Under the pieces are notes generated by a model, which was not told where the DNA came from, did no database searches, and saw only the letters and a list, made by a program, of their open reading frames with translations. DNA of 64,000 nucleotides from Candidatus Marithrix sp. (GTDB taxonomy: Bacteria; Pseudomonadota; Gammaproteobacteria; Beggiatoales; Beggiatoaceae). A program made the translations under genes and the position numbers. Positions 9,998-19,359 of the stretch are shown here, one piece after another (position 1 is the first letter of the stretch; every line of letters begins with the position of its first letter). The stretch spans positions 124,001 through 188,000 of the forward strand of contig JADGDS010000004.1 in the NCBI GenBank assembly GCA_016744775.1, written 5' to 3'.

Positions 9998-10928
9998 ATG
10001 TAAACAAACCACTTTTTATGGCAAACTTCTTAACACTGCTTTGCTATCAGACCTGTCAGGTCTTTGAGACCTTAGCAGCGACGCACCATCAACACCTTGC
10101 CAAAAGCTAGGGCGCGATTTTACACAACACACAACAATAAGAAATGAATATTTATGAGATAAATTTTATGAATTTTTTTGTCTGACTAAACGCCTCCAGT
10201 ACAAATTGATACCCTATAACGAGACTGATCGCGAAGGTAAATTGATATTTTCATGATTATTTCCTCAAATAATTTTTATATTAAAATACTACTAAGATAA
10301 CTAATTGGATGTAACTAGTTATTTAGCTTGACTACATACTAACATCGTTAAATTTGTTTTGCAACACTTTTTTAAAAAAAGTGAAAACGTGCTAAATTTC
10401 ATCTCGGGAGTTCAAAGCAAAGCTTTGTTTTTACAAACAATTTACTTTGAACTTCAATTTGATAAACTCCCCCTTTAGGGGGCTGGGGGGCTTATTCCTA
10501 CAACAAATTCGGAAATAAACAAAATTCATTTCCGAATTCATTGTACTTGATTAAGTACAATAAAAAAAATGGTTATTATATCCTCACAGAAAACCATAAA
10601 GAAGTAATTAGTTTGGATGTAAACTAACGACCTCGTTTTATTGAAAATAATGATAGCACTATATATAGTGTAAGTCAAGCGTTATTTTAATATTTTATGA
10701 AAATAAATTAAAATCATCTAATATATAGAATGCAATCACAAACAAAAATGTCAGGAAATTTTTACAAAAAATATTTTTATATCTATATAAACTTTAAAAA
10801 TTAAAATTATTTAGTATATAGAATGCAAGGGATGAATTTAAGGTCAGGGTATTTTGCAAAAAAAATAAAAATAAAATTAATGGATATTCTTTTGCATAAT
10901 TAAGCATTATTTGAAAGGATAAAAACTT
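9998..10928. other. Gene-poor AT-rich region with degenerate repeats
   Basis: I see no convincing gene in about 930 bp. It holds a partial family A repeat near 10050-10073, an inverted repeat gagttcaaag / ctttgaactt spanning about 10408-10454, half of a family C element at 10466-10494, a palindrome aattcggaaat / atttccgaatt at 10506-10538, the palindrome ttgtacttgattaagtacaa at 10541-10560, and two 31-bp direct repeats at 10705-10735 and 10798-10828 (28 of 31 identical) containing tatatagaatgcaa. The last pair may be regulatory for the small gene that follows. Confidence 0.6.
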
Positions 10929-11069
10929 ATGTACCGTAAAATCATTATACTTATAATAAGCATTATGATTGCTTATACAAATGTATATTCAGCACAAATA
11001 TTAGGTGGCGTGCCTTGCGATGAAAGCGAAGCAAAGGGCTATGATCAATGTATCATAGAATTCAAATGA
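10929..11069 (+). CDS. Small secreted peptide, 46 residues
   Basis: A short open frame with ATG at 10929, a good ribosome site (gaaagga, about 10 bases upstream) and a clear signal peptide: MYRK, then a hydrophobic stretch IIILIISIMIAYTNVYSA. The mature part would be only about 24 residues, starting QILGGVPCDESEAKGYDQC with two cysteines that could form a disulfide. It belongs to no family I recognise. It faces the minus-strand STAND/TIR operon, separated from it by a family A repeat. It is supported by the ribosome site and signal peptide only; expression is untested. Confidence 0.55.
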   Translation: MYRKIIILIISIMIAYTNVYSAQILGGVPCDESEAKGYDQCIIEFK

Positions 11070-11086
11070 TGAATCATGTCAAATTT

Positions 11087-11119
11087 AAACCTGACAGGTT
11101 TTAAAAACCTGTCAGGTTT
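11087..11119. repeat. Short inverted repeat, family A (copy 2)
   Basis: The palindrome aaacctgacaggttttaaaa and its complementary half, 33 bp. It lies between the convergent small peptide gene and the last gene of the STAND/TIR operon, where a bidirectional terminator would be expected. Confidence 0.85.
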
Positions 11120-11126
11120 GATCTTA

Positions 11127-14100
11127 TTAATAAATAGTTCCCAATTTATAAGATGCCAATCTTCCTTCTAATAATGGCACCACCATCCAACAATTACCGC
11201 GCTTATCACAACGGAAATCAAAATCCCAGATTGGCTGATTACTTGGTAAATTCAGAGTAAATAAATGCGGTTCAATTGAATTATCTGATAAATCCCATAC
11301 CCGCACTGTGCTATCCTGACTGGCAGTGATTAACTGTTTATTATCAGGGCTAAATATCACACGAGTTATACTATCTGTATGACCCATCAATTGTTTTTTA
11401 ATTTTTGTAAATGTATCAGCATCATACAGATTAATCAAATGTCCTTGACCAACATTAGCTATCAATTTATCATTTGGACTAAAATTAACATCTATAACCA
11501 ACCGTTTCTCATTTATAGATTTTAGTGGCTTATCATCATAAAGCTTCCAAAGTCGCATATAATTATCTGCTCCTCCACTTAGTAATTTAGTGCTTTTATT
11601 ATTAAAGCGAACTGAAAAAATTCGCCCCTTATGAGCCGCTTTATAAAAATAAGCCTTAAGCTTTCCTTCCATATCAAATAAACCAATTTGACCATCAAAA
11701 CCCGCAGTAGCTAAATATTTATCATTAGGCGATATAGAAATACTATAAATTGCTTTTTTATGACCCAAAAAAACTTTTTGCTGTTTCAAACTCTTATCTG
11801 TTTCTATTTGCCATAACTTAGCCGTTCTATCAAAACTAGCTGAGACTAATATATTACCCTTTGAGTTAAATGCTAAGCGCGTTATTCTTTTTTGATGAGC
11901 TTGTTGTTGCCACAATAATTTAAATGTAGAAAGTTCATATAATTGCAACATTCCTGATGTAAATCCTACCGCAAAATATTGGTTTTCTGGAGTAATAGCT
12001 ACCGATACCGGTTTGCCAATCAGATCATTAATTATTTTTTGATCAGGAGATAAATTAGCATTCCAGCGTCTAATTCTTTTATTAGTACTGGCTGTATAAA
12101 TTTTATTATTATAAGTAGCAATACTATTAATAGTACCTACAGGCTCTTGCAAAATCCTTAAAATAATCCCCGACTGAGTATCCCAAATACGCAAAGTTTT
12201 ATCTTTACCGGCTGAAACTAAGCGTTTTCCATCAGCAATAAAAGCTAAAGCATAAACCTTATCCTTATGATCTTGCAGACTATATTTTATTTTAAACTGT
12301 TCCCATAATCGTACAGTTGAATCACTACTAGCAGTAGCTAATAAATTTCCATCCGGGCTGAAAACCAGTTTTTCCACTGTATCCATATGTGCTGTTAAAT
12401 GTTCAACAACATTACCAGTTTTAACATCCCATATATAAACAGTATGATCATGAGAACCGCTAGCCAACCATTTTCCTGTAGGATCAAAAGCTAAACCACC
12501 ATCTGAAATAGCCTCCTTATGCCCAACAAAAGTACGCACTTTCTCAGCAGTATTAAGATCCCATAAAGTAATATTATTATCATTACCACCAGTAGCTAAA
12601 TATTCACCATTAGGGCTAATAGCCAACGCCTGAACAGTATCATCTGCATTCAAAGTCTTTAATTTTTCACCAGTGCTAGCTGACCAAAATATAATACGTT
12701 TATCAGCTCCACCAGTGATTAGCCACAATCCATTTGGATGAAATCCAACACTAAATACATGATCTGTATGCCCCTCTAAACGCTTAAATAATTTTCTATC
12801 ATTTTCCTTAAACAAAGCCAAATAACCATCATATCCCGCTGCCGCTACATGACTAGCATCTGGACTAATAGCCACAGCAAGTAATGGTTTATCAGTTTCT
12901 TCATACTGCCATTCTGAGCCGCCACCCATTAATTTACTAAACCATTCTAATAAATTCTTAATATGATTCTGATTATTGTCAATATTAGATAATAGCGTTC
13001 TAGCTTTAGCGTAATTTTCAATTCTGGCTAACCAAGCGGCATTATTTAATTTTAAATTGATTGCTGCTTGTTCTGCTCGTTGTGTTTGTTTCTGCGTTTG
13101 AATCAAACTGGTTTCAAGTTTTTCATTAGTACTTTTAATTGCGCCATAGAAAATAATCGAAATAAATGCGGCTAATATAGCAACAACTGCAAGTAAGCGC
13201 ATATTGACTAAACTCTTAGCTTGTTCCTCAGTGCGTTTAGCTTGTTCCTTAGTTAAAGCACGAGCTTGTGCCAATTCTCGTAAGCGTATTTGTTCCTTTT
13301 CTAATAATTCTTCTTGCTGCTCCAACGCGCTTTCATCTAAAAAGCGCATGACTAAGTCAAAATCTTGACCATAACGTTTAGCCCATTGTGGAGTTGGCAA
13401 AAATTTATTGCGCCATTCCAAAGCATTATCTAATTCAGGAAATCGCAATAAGGAACATTCATTTTGTTGCCAACGACAAGCGTCTTCTTCTAAACGTTTA
13501 TATAATTTAGCTGATTCAGCTTCTTCTTCAGTCCATTTTTTTAAACGTTGCCAATTACGAATTAGACTTTCATGAGTAATATCAATTACAGATTGTGGGT
13601 TTAAAGCTTTCTCAATAGGCGGAGTTAAAAAACTGCGTTCTTCTTGACGAAAAGCTTCAATTACTTCAGCCACATCTTGCCATGATACATCAGCCTGTTG
13701 AGCAATTTTTTCTAATTGAATTGGGCGACGTGTATCACGACGGTAATTACCACGTTCACTCAGATTATGAAATAATATTTCAGCAATTTTTTGTTGTGTT
13801 GGTTCTAATTCATTAAATGCTTCATCAGCATGATGAGATAAAGCATGAGTTAAACCACCAATTTGTTCATAGTCTTCCAGCGTTAAAACAATTTTTTCAT
13901 CATTTTGCCGTAAATTCCACATACGCATTAAGGCATGTTGTAATAACGGTAATTGATCAAAATCATTACCAGCATCATTCAACAATTGATTGACTAAAAT
14001 TGGATCAACATCTCCACCAAATACTCGTGCCGGCGTAACAATAGCCTCAGCTAATTGTTCACGATTTAAACGTGGAGTAAGAAATTGCCCATCATTAATA

Positions 14101-14696
14101 GCCTCTGGCAAACCATGAAATAAGGCACAATTACCAATAAAATCAGAACGCATAGTAATAACTACATATACATTACTAGCCAACAATAAAGCCACAAAAG
14201 CTTCAGCTTCATCTTCTTCACCTAAATCATAATAGCGAAAAATCTCTTCAAATTGATCAACAAACAACAACAAATTCGTATCATCTGGCAATGGAGATTC
14301 TTGTAAAATAGTATTTAAACTCAAACTACCACGCCGTAATTGCGCCTGTAAAAATACCTTTGCCTGTTCACGCTCAGTAAGTTCAGGCAAATAAGTTTTA
14401 CCAAATTCTGTCTCTAATAAAGCATCGACTAAATTAGTAAAAGGATGATTACCCGGGCGCATTTCTGCAACTTGCCACTTAACACCAGCCTTGCTTAAAA
14501 AACCATTTTCTAAATCAGCTAATAAACCAGTACGTACTAATGAAGATTTACCACAACCAGAACGCCCTACAACAGCTAAAAAATGGGTTTTTGCTAAACG
14601 TGTAATAAGTTGGTCAATATGTTTTTCACGCCCAAAAAATAAATCAATTTCATTACGTTGAAAGGAACGTAAACCGGGATAAGGAAAATTACTCAT
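11127..14696 (-). CDS. nSTAND1 ATPase with transmembrane helix and WD40 propellers
   Basis: A signal-transduction ATPase of 1189 residues, fifth in a minus-strand operon. The N-terminus PYPGLRSFQ leads into a STAND NTPase: Walker A GRSGCGKSS at about 44-52, Walker B NLLLFVDQFEEIF at about 141-153, then HESLIRNWQRLKKW near 375-389. A charged coiled coil precedes one membrane helix at about 501-520 (LLAVVAILAAFISIIFYGAI). Positive residues on its N-side predict ATPase inside and the rest outside the cytoplasm. About 13-14 WD40 repeats follow, probably two propellers. I use the ATG at 14696; a TTG one codon earlier is possible. It starts 24 bases after hicA. Related architectures occur in counter-phage and conflict systems; the role here is inference. 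Confidence 0.9.
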   Translation of the reverse strand: MSNFPYPGLRSFQRNEIDLFFGREKHIDQLITRLAKTHFLAVVGRSGCGKSSLVRTGLLADLENGFLSKAGVKWQVAEMRPGNHPFTNLVDALLETEFGKTYLPELTEREQAKVFLQAQLRRGSLSLNTILQESPLPDDTNLLLFVDQFEEIFRYYDLGEEDEAEAFVALLLASNVYVVITMRSDFIGNCALFHGLPEAINDGQFLTPRLNREQLAEAIVTPARVFGGDVDPILVNQLLNDAGNDFDQLPLLQHALMRMWNLRQNDEKIVLTLEDYEQIGGLTHALSHHADEAFNELEPTQQKIAEILFHNLSERGNYRRDTRRPIQLEKIAQQADVSWQDVAEVIEAFRQEERSFLTPPIEKALNPQSVIDITHESLIRNWQRLKKWTEEEAESAKLYKRLEEDACRWQQNECSLLRFPELDNALEWRNKFLPTPQWAKRYGQDFDLVMRFLDESALEQQEELLEKEQIRLRELAQARALTKEQAKRTEEQAKSLVNMRLLAVVAILAAFISIIFYGAIKSTNEKLETSLIQTQKQTQRAEQAAINLKLNNAAWLARIENYAKARTLLSNIDNNQNHIKNLLEWFSKLMGGGSEWQYEETDKPLLAVAISPDASHVAAAGYDGYLALFKENDRKLFKRLEGHTDHVFSVGFHPNGLWLITGGADKRIIFWSASTGEKLKTLNADDTVQALAISPNGEYLATGGNDNNITLWDLNTAEKVRTFVGHKEAISDGGLAFDPTGKWLASGSHDHTVYIWDVKTGNVVEHLTAHMDTVEKLVFSPDGNLLATASSDSTVRLWEQFKIKYSLQDHKDKVYALAFIADGKRLVSAGKDKTLRIWDTQSGIILRILQEPVGTINSIATYNNKIYTASTNKRIRRWNANLSPDQKIINDLIGKPVSVAITPENQYFAVGFTSGMLQLYELSTFKLLWQQQAHQKRITRLAFNSKGNILVSASFDRTAKLWQIETDKSLKQQKVFLGHKKAIYSISISPNDKYLATAGFDGQIGLFDMEGKLKAYFYKAAHKGRIFSVRFNNKSTKLLSGGADNYMRLWKLYDDKPLKSINEKRLVIDVNFSPNDKLIANVGQGHLINLYDADTFTKIKKQLMGHTDSITRVIFSPDNKQLITASQDSTVRVWDLSDNSIEPHLFTLNLPSNQPIWDFDFRCDKRGNCWMVVPLLEGRLASYKLGTIY

Positions 14697-14720
14697 CAAT
14701 TATGTTCCTGAATGCTATAA

Positions 14721-14894
14721 CTAACTCAAATTTTTAATTATATGTTTAGCAAGATATTCATTGATCTCGCGATGCCTTGGTATTGGCTGAGAAACCTTGG
14801 TTTCTGGATTTTGATACCAATCATGCTTCCCCCCATGACGAATCAAAATACATCCAATTTTTTCAATCCTTGAAATCAAATCTCTTCTCTTCAT
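14721..14894 (-). CDS. hicA: HicA-family mRNA interferase toxin
   Basis: A 57-residue toxin of the HicA (double-stranded RNA-binding fold) family. It starts MKRRDLISRIEKIGC and contains RHGGKHDWYQNP, in which the histidine after GGK is the usual catalytic residue, followed by QPIPRHREINEYLAKHIIK. The ATG overlaps the hicB stop by 4 bases (ATGA). The order is hicB then hicA, the reverse of E. coli. It lies inside a STAND/TIR operon, between the two STAND genes. Confidence 0.9.
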   Translation of the reverse strand: MKRRDLISRIEKIGCILIRHGGKHDWYQNPETKVSQPIPRHREINEYLAKHIIKNLS

Positions 14895-15073
14895 GCCGCT
14901 ATTAACTCCGCTTCATGTCTGACAGCAGGAATATAATTATTTGCCAGTTCCTTATAAACATCTAAAAGGTTGTCTTTCAATTCTTCTATTGTTTCACCTT
15001 GCGTCATGTAATCAGGATATTCATTAAGGTAGCCTAACCACATATCTTTATCTTGCCAATATGTATATTTCAT
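14891..15073 (-). CDS. hicB: HicB-family antitoxin
   Basis: A 60-residue protein with the short HicB partial-RNase-H fold: WLGYLNEYPDYMTQGETIEE followed by a helix NLLDVYKELANNY. This matches the HicB core, which lacks a DNA-binding tail in short versions. Its ATG overlaps the stop of the upstream STAND-WD40 gene by 4 bases, and its stop overlaps hicA by 4 bases. Its expression therefore seems translationally tied to the operon rather than driven by its own promoter. Confidence 0.88.
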   Translation of the reverse strand: MKYTYWQDKDMWLGYLNEYPDYMTQGETIEELKDNLLDVYKELANNYIPAVRHEAELIAA

Positions 15074-18000
15074 TTCTTTTTCTCCACTTCAAATTTAGAT
15101 CTAAGTTCTTTTATTCTTTGTTCATAAACTTGCAAACATAATGGCACTGATTGTTCACATTGAGGATTTCGTATGTTATACAACCAAGGCATTAAGTGGT
15201 TATGTTTAAATTTAGCCTTTTCTTCTGATGTAAAATTCAGAGTTAATTTATGATATAACTGATAATTTTGATTCTCAATTTCCCACAATAATGGATTATC
15301 ACAAATAAAAGCTTCGGCTTTATTCTGAATTTTATTACAAAAATGAGGTTTTTTGATAGTTGTTTCTAAAGTTGTTCGCGCTTGTAATGTCGGAAACATT
15401 TCTTTTTTAACACGTTTGTGATAAGCTATTTGTTTAGCCTTATATATAGGATTAAATTTAAAACAGGGGTTTAGCATTTTCGCTGATTTAAAAGCAACAA
15501 TAGCCTTATTTAATAATTTTTTACTATTTTCAAAATCTTCTGCGCTTTGTGCCGCTAATTCTTTTCCCTTTTGCAACAAGATTAGACTTGCACTTTTAGT
15601 TAAAAAGAATTGTTGACGCTGTTGACTAGTAAGACAACGTGGAACCCTTTTGTTAGCATAATTAATTAATTTTTGAGTATTTGGAAATAAGTGCCAAACT
15701 TGTGAGGTTTTGTCTTGTGAAGCAGTAATAATACTCATTCCATCTGGACTAAATTCAGCATCAAAAACAATATCTTTATGTTCATCAAATAAATACAACT
15801 CATTAGCAGTTGTTACATCCCAGATACGAGCTGTGCGATCTTGTGAAGCAGTAACTATTTTAGTTCCATCAGGGCTAAACTCCAGATGATAAATTCCATT
15901 TGTATGACCATACAAAGTATTAATTACTTTGCCAGTTTTGACATCCCATAAACGTGCAGTATTATCCCAAGAACTACTAGCTATCATTGATCCATCAGGA
16001 TTAAAAACCGCATCAGAAACAGATTCATTATGCCCATTTAAGATTTTCAGCAAATCACCATTTTCAACATCCCATACACGGGCTGTTTTATCTTCTGAAC
16101 TAGTAACTATCATTGAACTATCAGGATTAAAGGCTACATTTTTTAGTAATTTCTCATGCCCAATAAAATCTCTAATGAAAATACCAGTTTTAGCATCCCA
16201 TAATCTAGCTGTTTTATCATTAGAAATAGTAATAATATATTTAGCATTTTTACTAAATTTAGCTTTAACTACTCGATCTTTATGTCCTGATAATTCCTTA
16301 ATTAATTTTCCAGTTTTCACATCCCATAAACGAGCTGTATGATCCCAAGAAGCTGTTACAACACGTAAATTATCTGGACTAAAATGAGCAGACTCAACTG
16401 TACTTGTATGTCCAACAAGCACATGTAATAATTGTCCAGTTTTAGCATTCCATAAGCGAGCTGTATTATCAAATGATGCTGTTACGACTAATTTGCCATT
16501 AGGGCTAAAATCAGCTTGATAAACACGTTTTTTATGTCCGGTCAATACTTTAAGTGTTTCACCAGTTTTAAGATCCCATAAACGTGCAGTATTATCCTTT
16601 GAACTGGTAACTGCAATTGCACCATTCGGGCTAAGTTGTACCCTTCTAATTGCTTTTTTATGTCCAACCAAAGCTTTAAAATAGAGTTGATGATTGTTAA
16701 TATCCCAAAGACGAGCAGTATGATCCATTGAAGCAGTTGCTATATACCTACCATCTGGGCTTAAGACAATTTGAGAAATAAACTTATTATGTCCAGCTAA
16801 TACATTTAAGCTGTTACCAGTTTCAACATCCCATATACGAACTGTTTTATCTTTAGAAACACTTATAATCTTTGAACCATCAGTATTAAATATGGCTTGA
16901 GAAACCCAATCCTTATGCCCAGAAAATATTTGTTTGACTTGACCAGTTTCCACTGACCATAAACGTATAGTATTATCCATAGAACTAGTAACAATATCTA
17001 AACCTGAAGGGCTAAAAACAGCATGAAAAATTCCTGCTGTATGTCCTTTTAAAATATGAAGTAATTCACCATTATCGCTCCATAAACGCGCAGTATTATC
17101 CATTGAGGCAGTAACAATTTTACTACCATCAGGGCTAAAACTTGCATAATAGACACCATATTCATGTCCAATTAGCGTATTTAATAAATTACCGTTTTTA
17201 AAATTCCATAAACGGACAGTTTTATCTAAAGATGTTGTAAGAATTGTATCGCCATTAAAAGCAATATGAAGTACTGCCTTGTTATGCCCTTGCAAAACTT
17301 TAACTAATTGACCATCAGATACTGACCATATTCTCACCTTACCACCGCCACCTGCTGTGGCGACATAATCTCCATCAGGGCTAAAAGCCGCATTTAAAAT
17401 ACCCTTTTTATGCCCTAATAACTTTTTAAGACGTTTACCGCTTTTAAGATCCCACAAAGATGCGATATTATCCATTGAAGTCGTAATAATCTTTGATCCA
17501 TCGGGGCTGAAACCAGCATAAGACACTGCCTGATTATGTCGATTAAAGCTTTTAATTGGAATACGACGTTTTATATCCCAAAGCAAAGCAGTTTTATCAG
17601 TTGAAGCCGTTAGCAAATATTTACCATTTGGACTAAAAGCCACATGATTAACTGCATCCGTATGAGCATCCATCAGCAAAAATTCACGTTGCTTAATCAC
17701 AGCTTTATAAAGTTTTGCCTCAGCTTCAACTAAATAAGGCTTATCTGGTGTAGACATATCTTTAGGTAAAGCTTCTAAAGCTAATAAAATACCATTAGTG
17801 GTGTTACCTTTATTGGTTTCTTGTCTTGACAAATCAGATAAAAATAAACTTTTAGATATTTGTGCAGCCTCTTCATTTTTTTGTGCTTGTAAGCCAAACC
17901 ATCCTGCTAAGATGGCAAGACTTAAACTAACTAAAAAACCTATTCCAATAAAAGTAACTTTTTGACGTGCTTTTTTTAATCGTTCTTGTTGTTCTCGTAC

Positions 18001-19359
18001 ATGCTCTTGTTCACTAGCTTCTAAAAAACGCATGACTAAATCAAAATGTTTGCCATAACGTGCTGCCCATTGAGCCGTAGGTTTGCTATCAGAATTATCA
18101 CGCCATGCTATCGCCATTTCTAAATTTGGAGAATGTAAAAGAGCTTCTTCTTTTTTTTCCCAAAATTCAGCTTTTTCTTGTAAACGCAAATACATTTTGG
18201 CAGCATCAGCTTCTTCTTCAGTCCATTTTTTTAAACGCTGCCATTGGCGAATTAAAGATTCATGACTAATATCTAAGATATTATCAACTGGGGGCATTAA
18301 AAAACTACGTCCCTCTTGACTAAATTTATCTACCACTGCCATAATCTCTTCAGATGAAACTTCAGCAAGTTTTGCCACTTCATCTACAGATACTAAACGA
18401 CGAATATCACGATTTTCATTACTACGTTCACTAAGATTTTTAAATAAAATATCAGCAATATGTTGTTGTTCAACAGTTAATTCAGCGTAAGCTTCATCAG
18501 CGTGTTGAGATAAAGCATTGTTAAATCCACCAACACGTTCATAATCGTCTAAAGTTAAATATTTTGTCTCAGATAAACTCCACATGCGCATTAAGGCATG
18601 TTGTAATAATGGTAATTGATCAAAATCATTACCAGCATCATTCAATAATTGATTTACTAAAACTGGATCAATATCGCCACCAAATACTCTAGCAGGAGTA
18701 ACAATAGCTTCATATAATTGATCGCGAGATAAGCGCGGTGTTAAAAATTGACTTTCATTAATCGCTTCTGGTAAATTATTAAATAAAGCACAATTACCTA
18801 GAAACTCAGAACGCATGGTAATTACTACATAAATTTTATCAGCTTTACTAGTAGCTAATAATAAAGATACAAAAGCTTCAGCTTCATCAGAATAGCCTTG
18901 ATCATAATAACGAAAAATTTCTTCAAATTGATCTACAAATACTAATAGATTAGTATCTTTAGATTGCCATAACTTATCTAAAGCTGAAGAACCGCGTTGT
19001 AATTGTGCTTGCAAAAACAACTCAGCTTCATCACGATTAGTCAATTCTGGTAAATAACAATCATTAAAACTAGTCTCTAATAAAGCCTTGCTTAAACGCA
19101 CGAATGGACGATTGCCCGGGCGCATTTTGGCAACTTGCCAACGTACACCAGCACTAGCTAAAAAACCAGTTTCTAAATCGGCTAATAAACCAGTGCTTAC
19201 TAAAGAAGATTTACCACTGCCAGACAATCCAACCACTGCTAAAAAATGGTTTTGCCCAAGACGGGTAATTAATTGATCTATATGTTGTTCACGTCCAAAG
19301 AAAATGTCGATTTCATCACTTTGAAAAGGGCGTAAACCGGGATAAGGAAAATGACTCAT
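15070..19359 (-). CDS. nSTAND1 ATPase, transmembrane, 16 WD40 repeats, LprI-like C-terminus
   Basis: A 1429-residue paralogue of the STAND protein two genes downstream. Walker A is GLSGSGKSS (about 44-52) and Walker B LLVFVDQFEEIF. A basic segment (ERLKKARQK) precedes one membrane helix at about 468-490, so the C-terminal half should be extracytoplasmic. I count 16 WD40 repeats (about 575-1260), many ending in near-identical DNTARLWDVK-type strands, enough for two propellers. The last about 90 residues contain spaced cysteines (FICDNPLLW, NPQCEQSVPLCLQVYEQRI) resembling LprI/DUF1311, normally a periplasmic disulfide domain. The start at 19359 overlaps the TIR gene stop by 4 bases and aligns with its paralogue (MSHFPYPGLR / MSNFPYPGLR). 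An earlier in-frame start at 19392 is rejected. Confidence 0.9.
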   Translation of the reverse strand: MSHFPYPGLRPFQSDEIDIFFGREQHIDQLITRLGQNHFLAVVGLSGSGKSSLVSTGLLADLETGFLASAGVRWQVAKMRPGNRPFVRLSKALLETSFNDCYLPELTNRDEAELFLQAQLQRGSSALDKLWQSKDTNLLVFVDQFEEIFRYYDQGYSDEAEAFVSLLLATSKADKIYVVITMRSEFLGNCALFNNLPEAINESQFLTPRLSRDQLYEAIVTPARVFGGDIDPVLVNQLLNDAGNDFDQLPLLQHALMRMWSLSETKYLTLDDYERVGGFNNALSQHADEAYAELTVEQQHIADILFKNLSERSNENRDIRRLVSVDEVAKLAEVSSEEIMAVVDKFSQEGRSFLMPPVDNILDISHESLIRQWQRLKKWTEEEADAAKMYLRLQEKAEFWEKKEEALLHSPNLEMAIAWRDNSDSKPTAQWAARYGKHFDLVMRFLEASEQEHVREQQERLKKARQKVTFIGIGFLVSLSLAILAGWFGLQAQKNEEAAQISKSLFLSDLSRQETNKGNTTNGILLALEALPKDMSTPDKPYLVEAEAKLYKAVIKQREFLLMDAHTDAVNHVAFSPNGKYLLTASTDKTALLWDIKRRIPIKSFNRHNQAVSYAGFSPDGSKIITTSMDNIASLWDLKSGKRLKKLLGHKKGILNAAFSPDGDYVATAGGGGKVRIWSVSDGQLVKVLQGHNKAVLHIAFNGDTILTTSLDKTVRLWNFKNGNLLNTLIGHEYGVYYASFSPDGSKIVTASMDNTARLWSDNGELLHILKGHTAGIFHAVFSPSGLDIVTSSMDNTIRLWSVETGQVKQIFSGHKDWVSQAIFNTDGSKIISVSKDKTVRIWDVETGNSLNVLAGHNKFISQIVLSPDGRYIATASMDHTARLWDINNHQLYFKALVGHKKAIRRVQLSPNGAIAVTSSKDNTARLWDLKTGETLKVLTGHKKRVYQADFSPNGKLVVTASFDNTARLWNAKTGQLLHVLVGHTSTVESAHFSPDNLRVVTASWDHTARLWDVKTGKLIKELSGHKDRVVKAKFSKNAKYIITISNDKTARLWDAKTGIFIRDFIGHEKLLKNVAFNPDSSMIVTSSEDKTARVWDVENGDLLKILNGHNESVSDAVFNPDGSMIASSSWDNTARLWDVKTGKVINTLYGHTNGIYHLEFSPDGTKIVTASQDRTARIWDVTTANELYLFDEHKDIVFDAEFSPDGMSIITASQDKTSQVWHLFPNTQKLINYANKRVPRCLTSQQRQQFFLTKSASLILLQKGKELAAQSAEDFENSKKLLNKAIVAFKSAKMLNPCFKFNPIYKAKQIAYHKRVKKEMFPTLQARTTLETTIKKPHFCNKIQNKAEAFICDNPLLWEIENQNYQLYHKLTLNFTSEEKAKFKHNHLMPWLYNIRNPQCEQSVPLCLQVYEQRIKELRSKFEVEKKK

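Noticed and set aside
15929..16342. 137-codon open frame on the plus strand within the WD40 region
   Set aside because: It is the antisense reading of repeated WD40 codons, and the periodic sequence explains the lack of stops.
15560..17680. Regularly spaced repeats as a CRISPR array
   Set aside because: The period is about 120-126 bp and the units code for WD40 blades. No CRISPR array or cas gene is present in the window.
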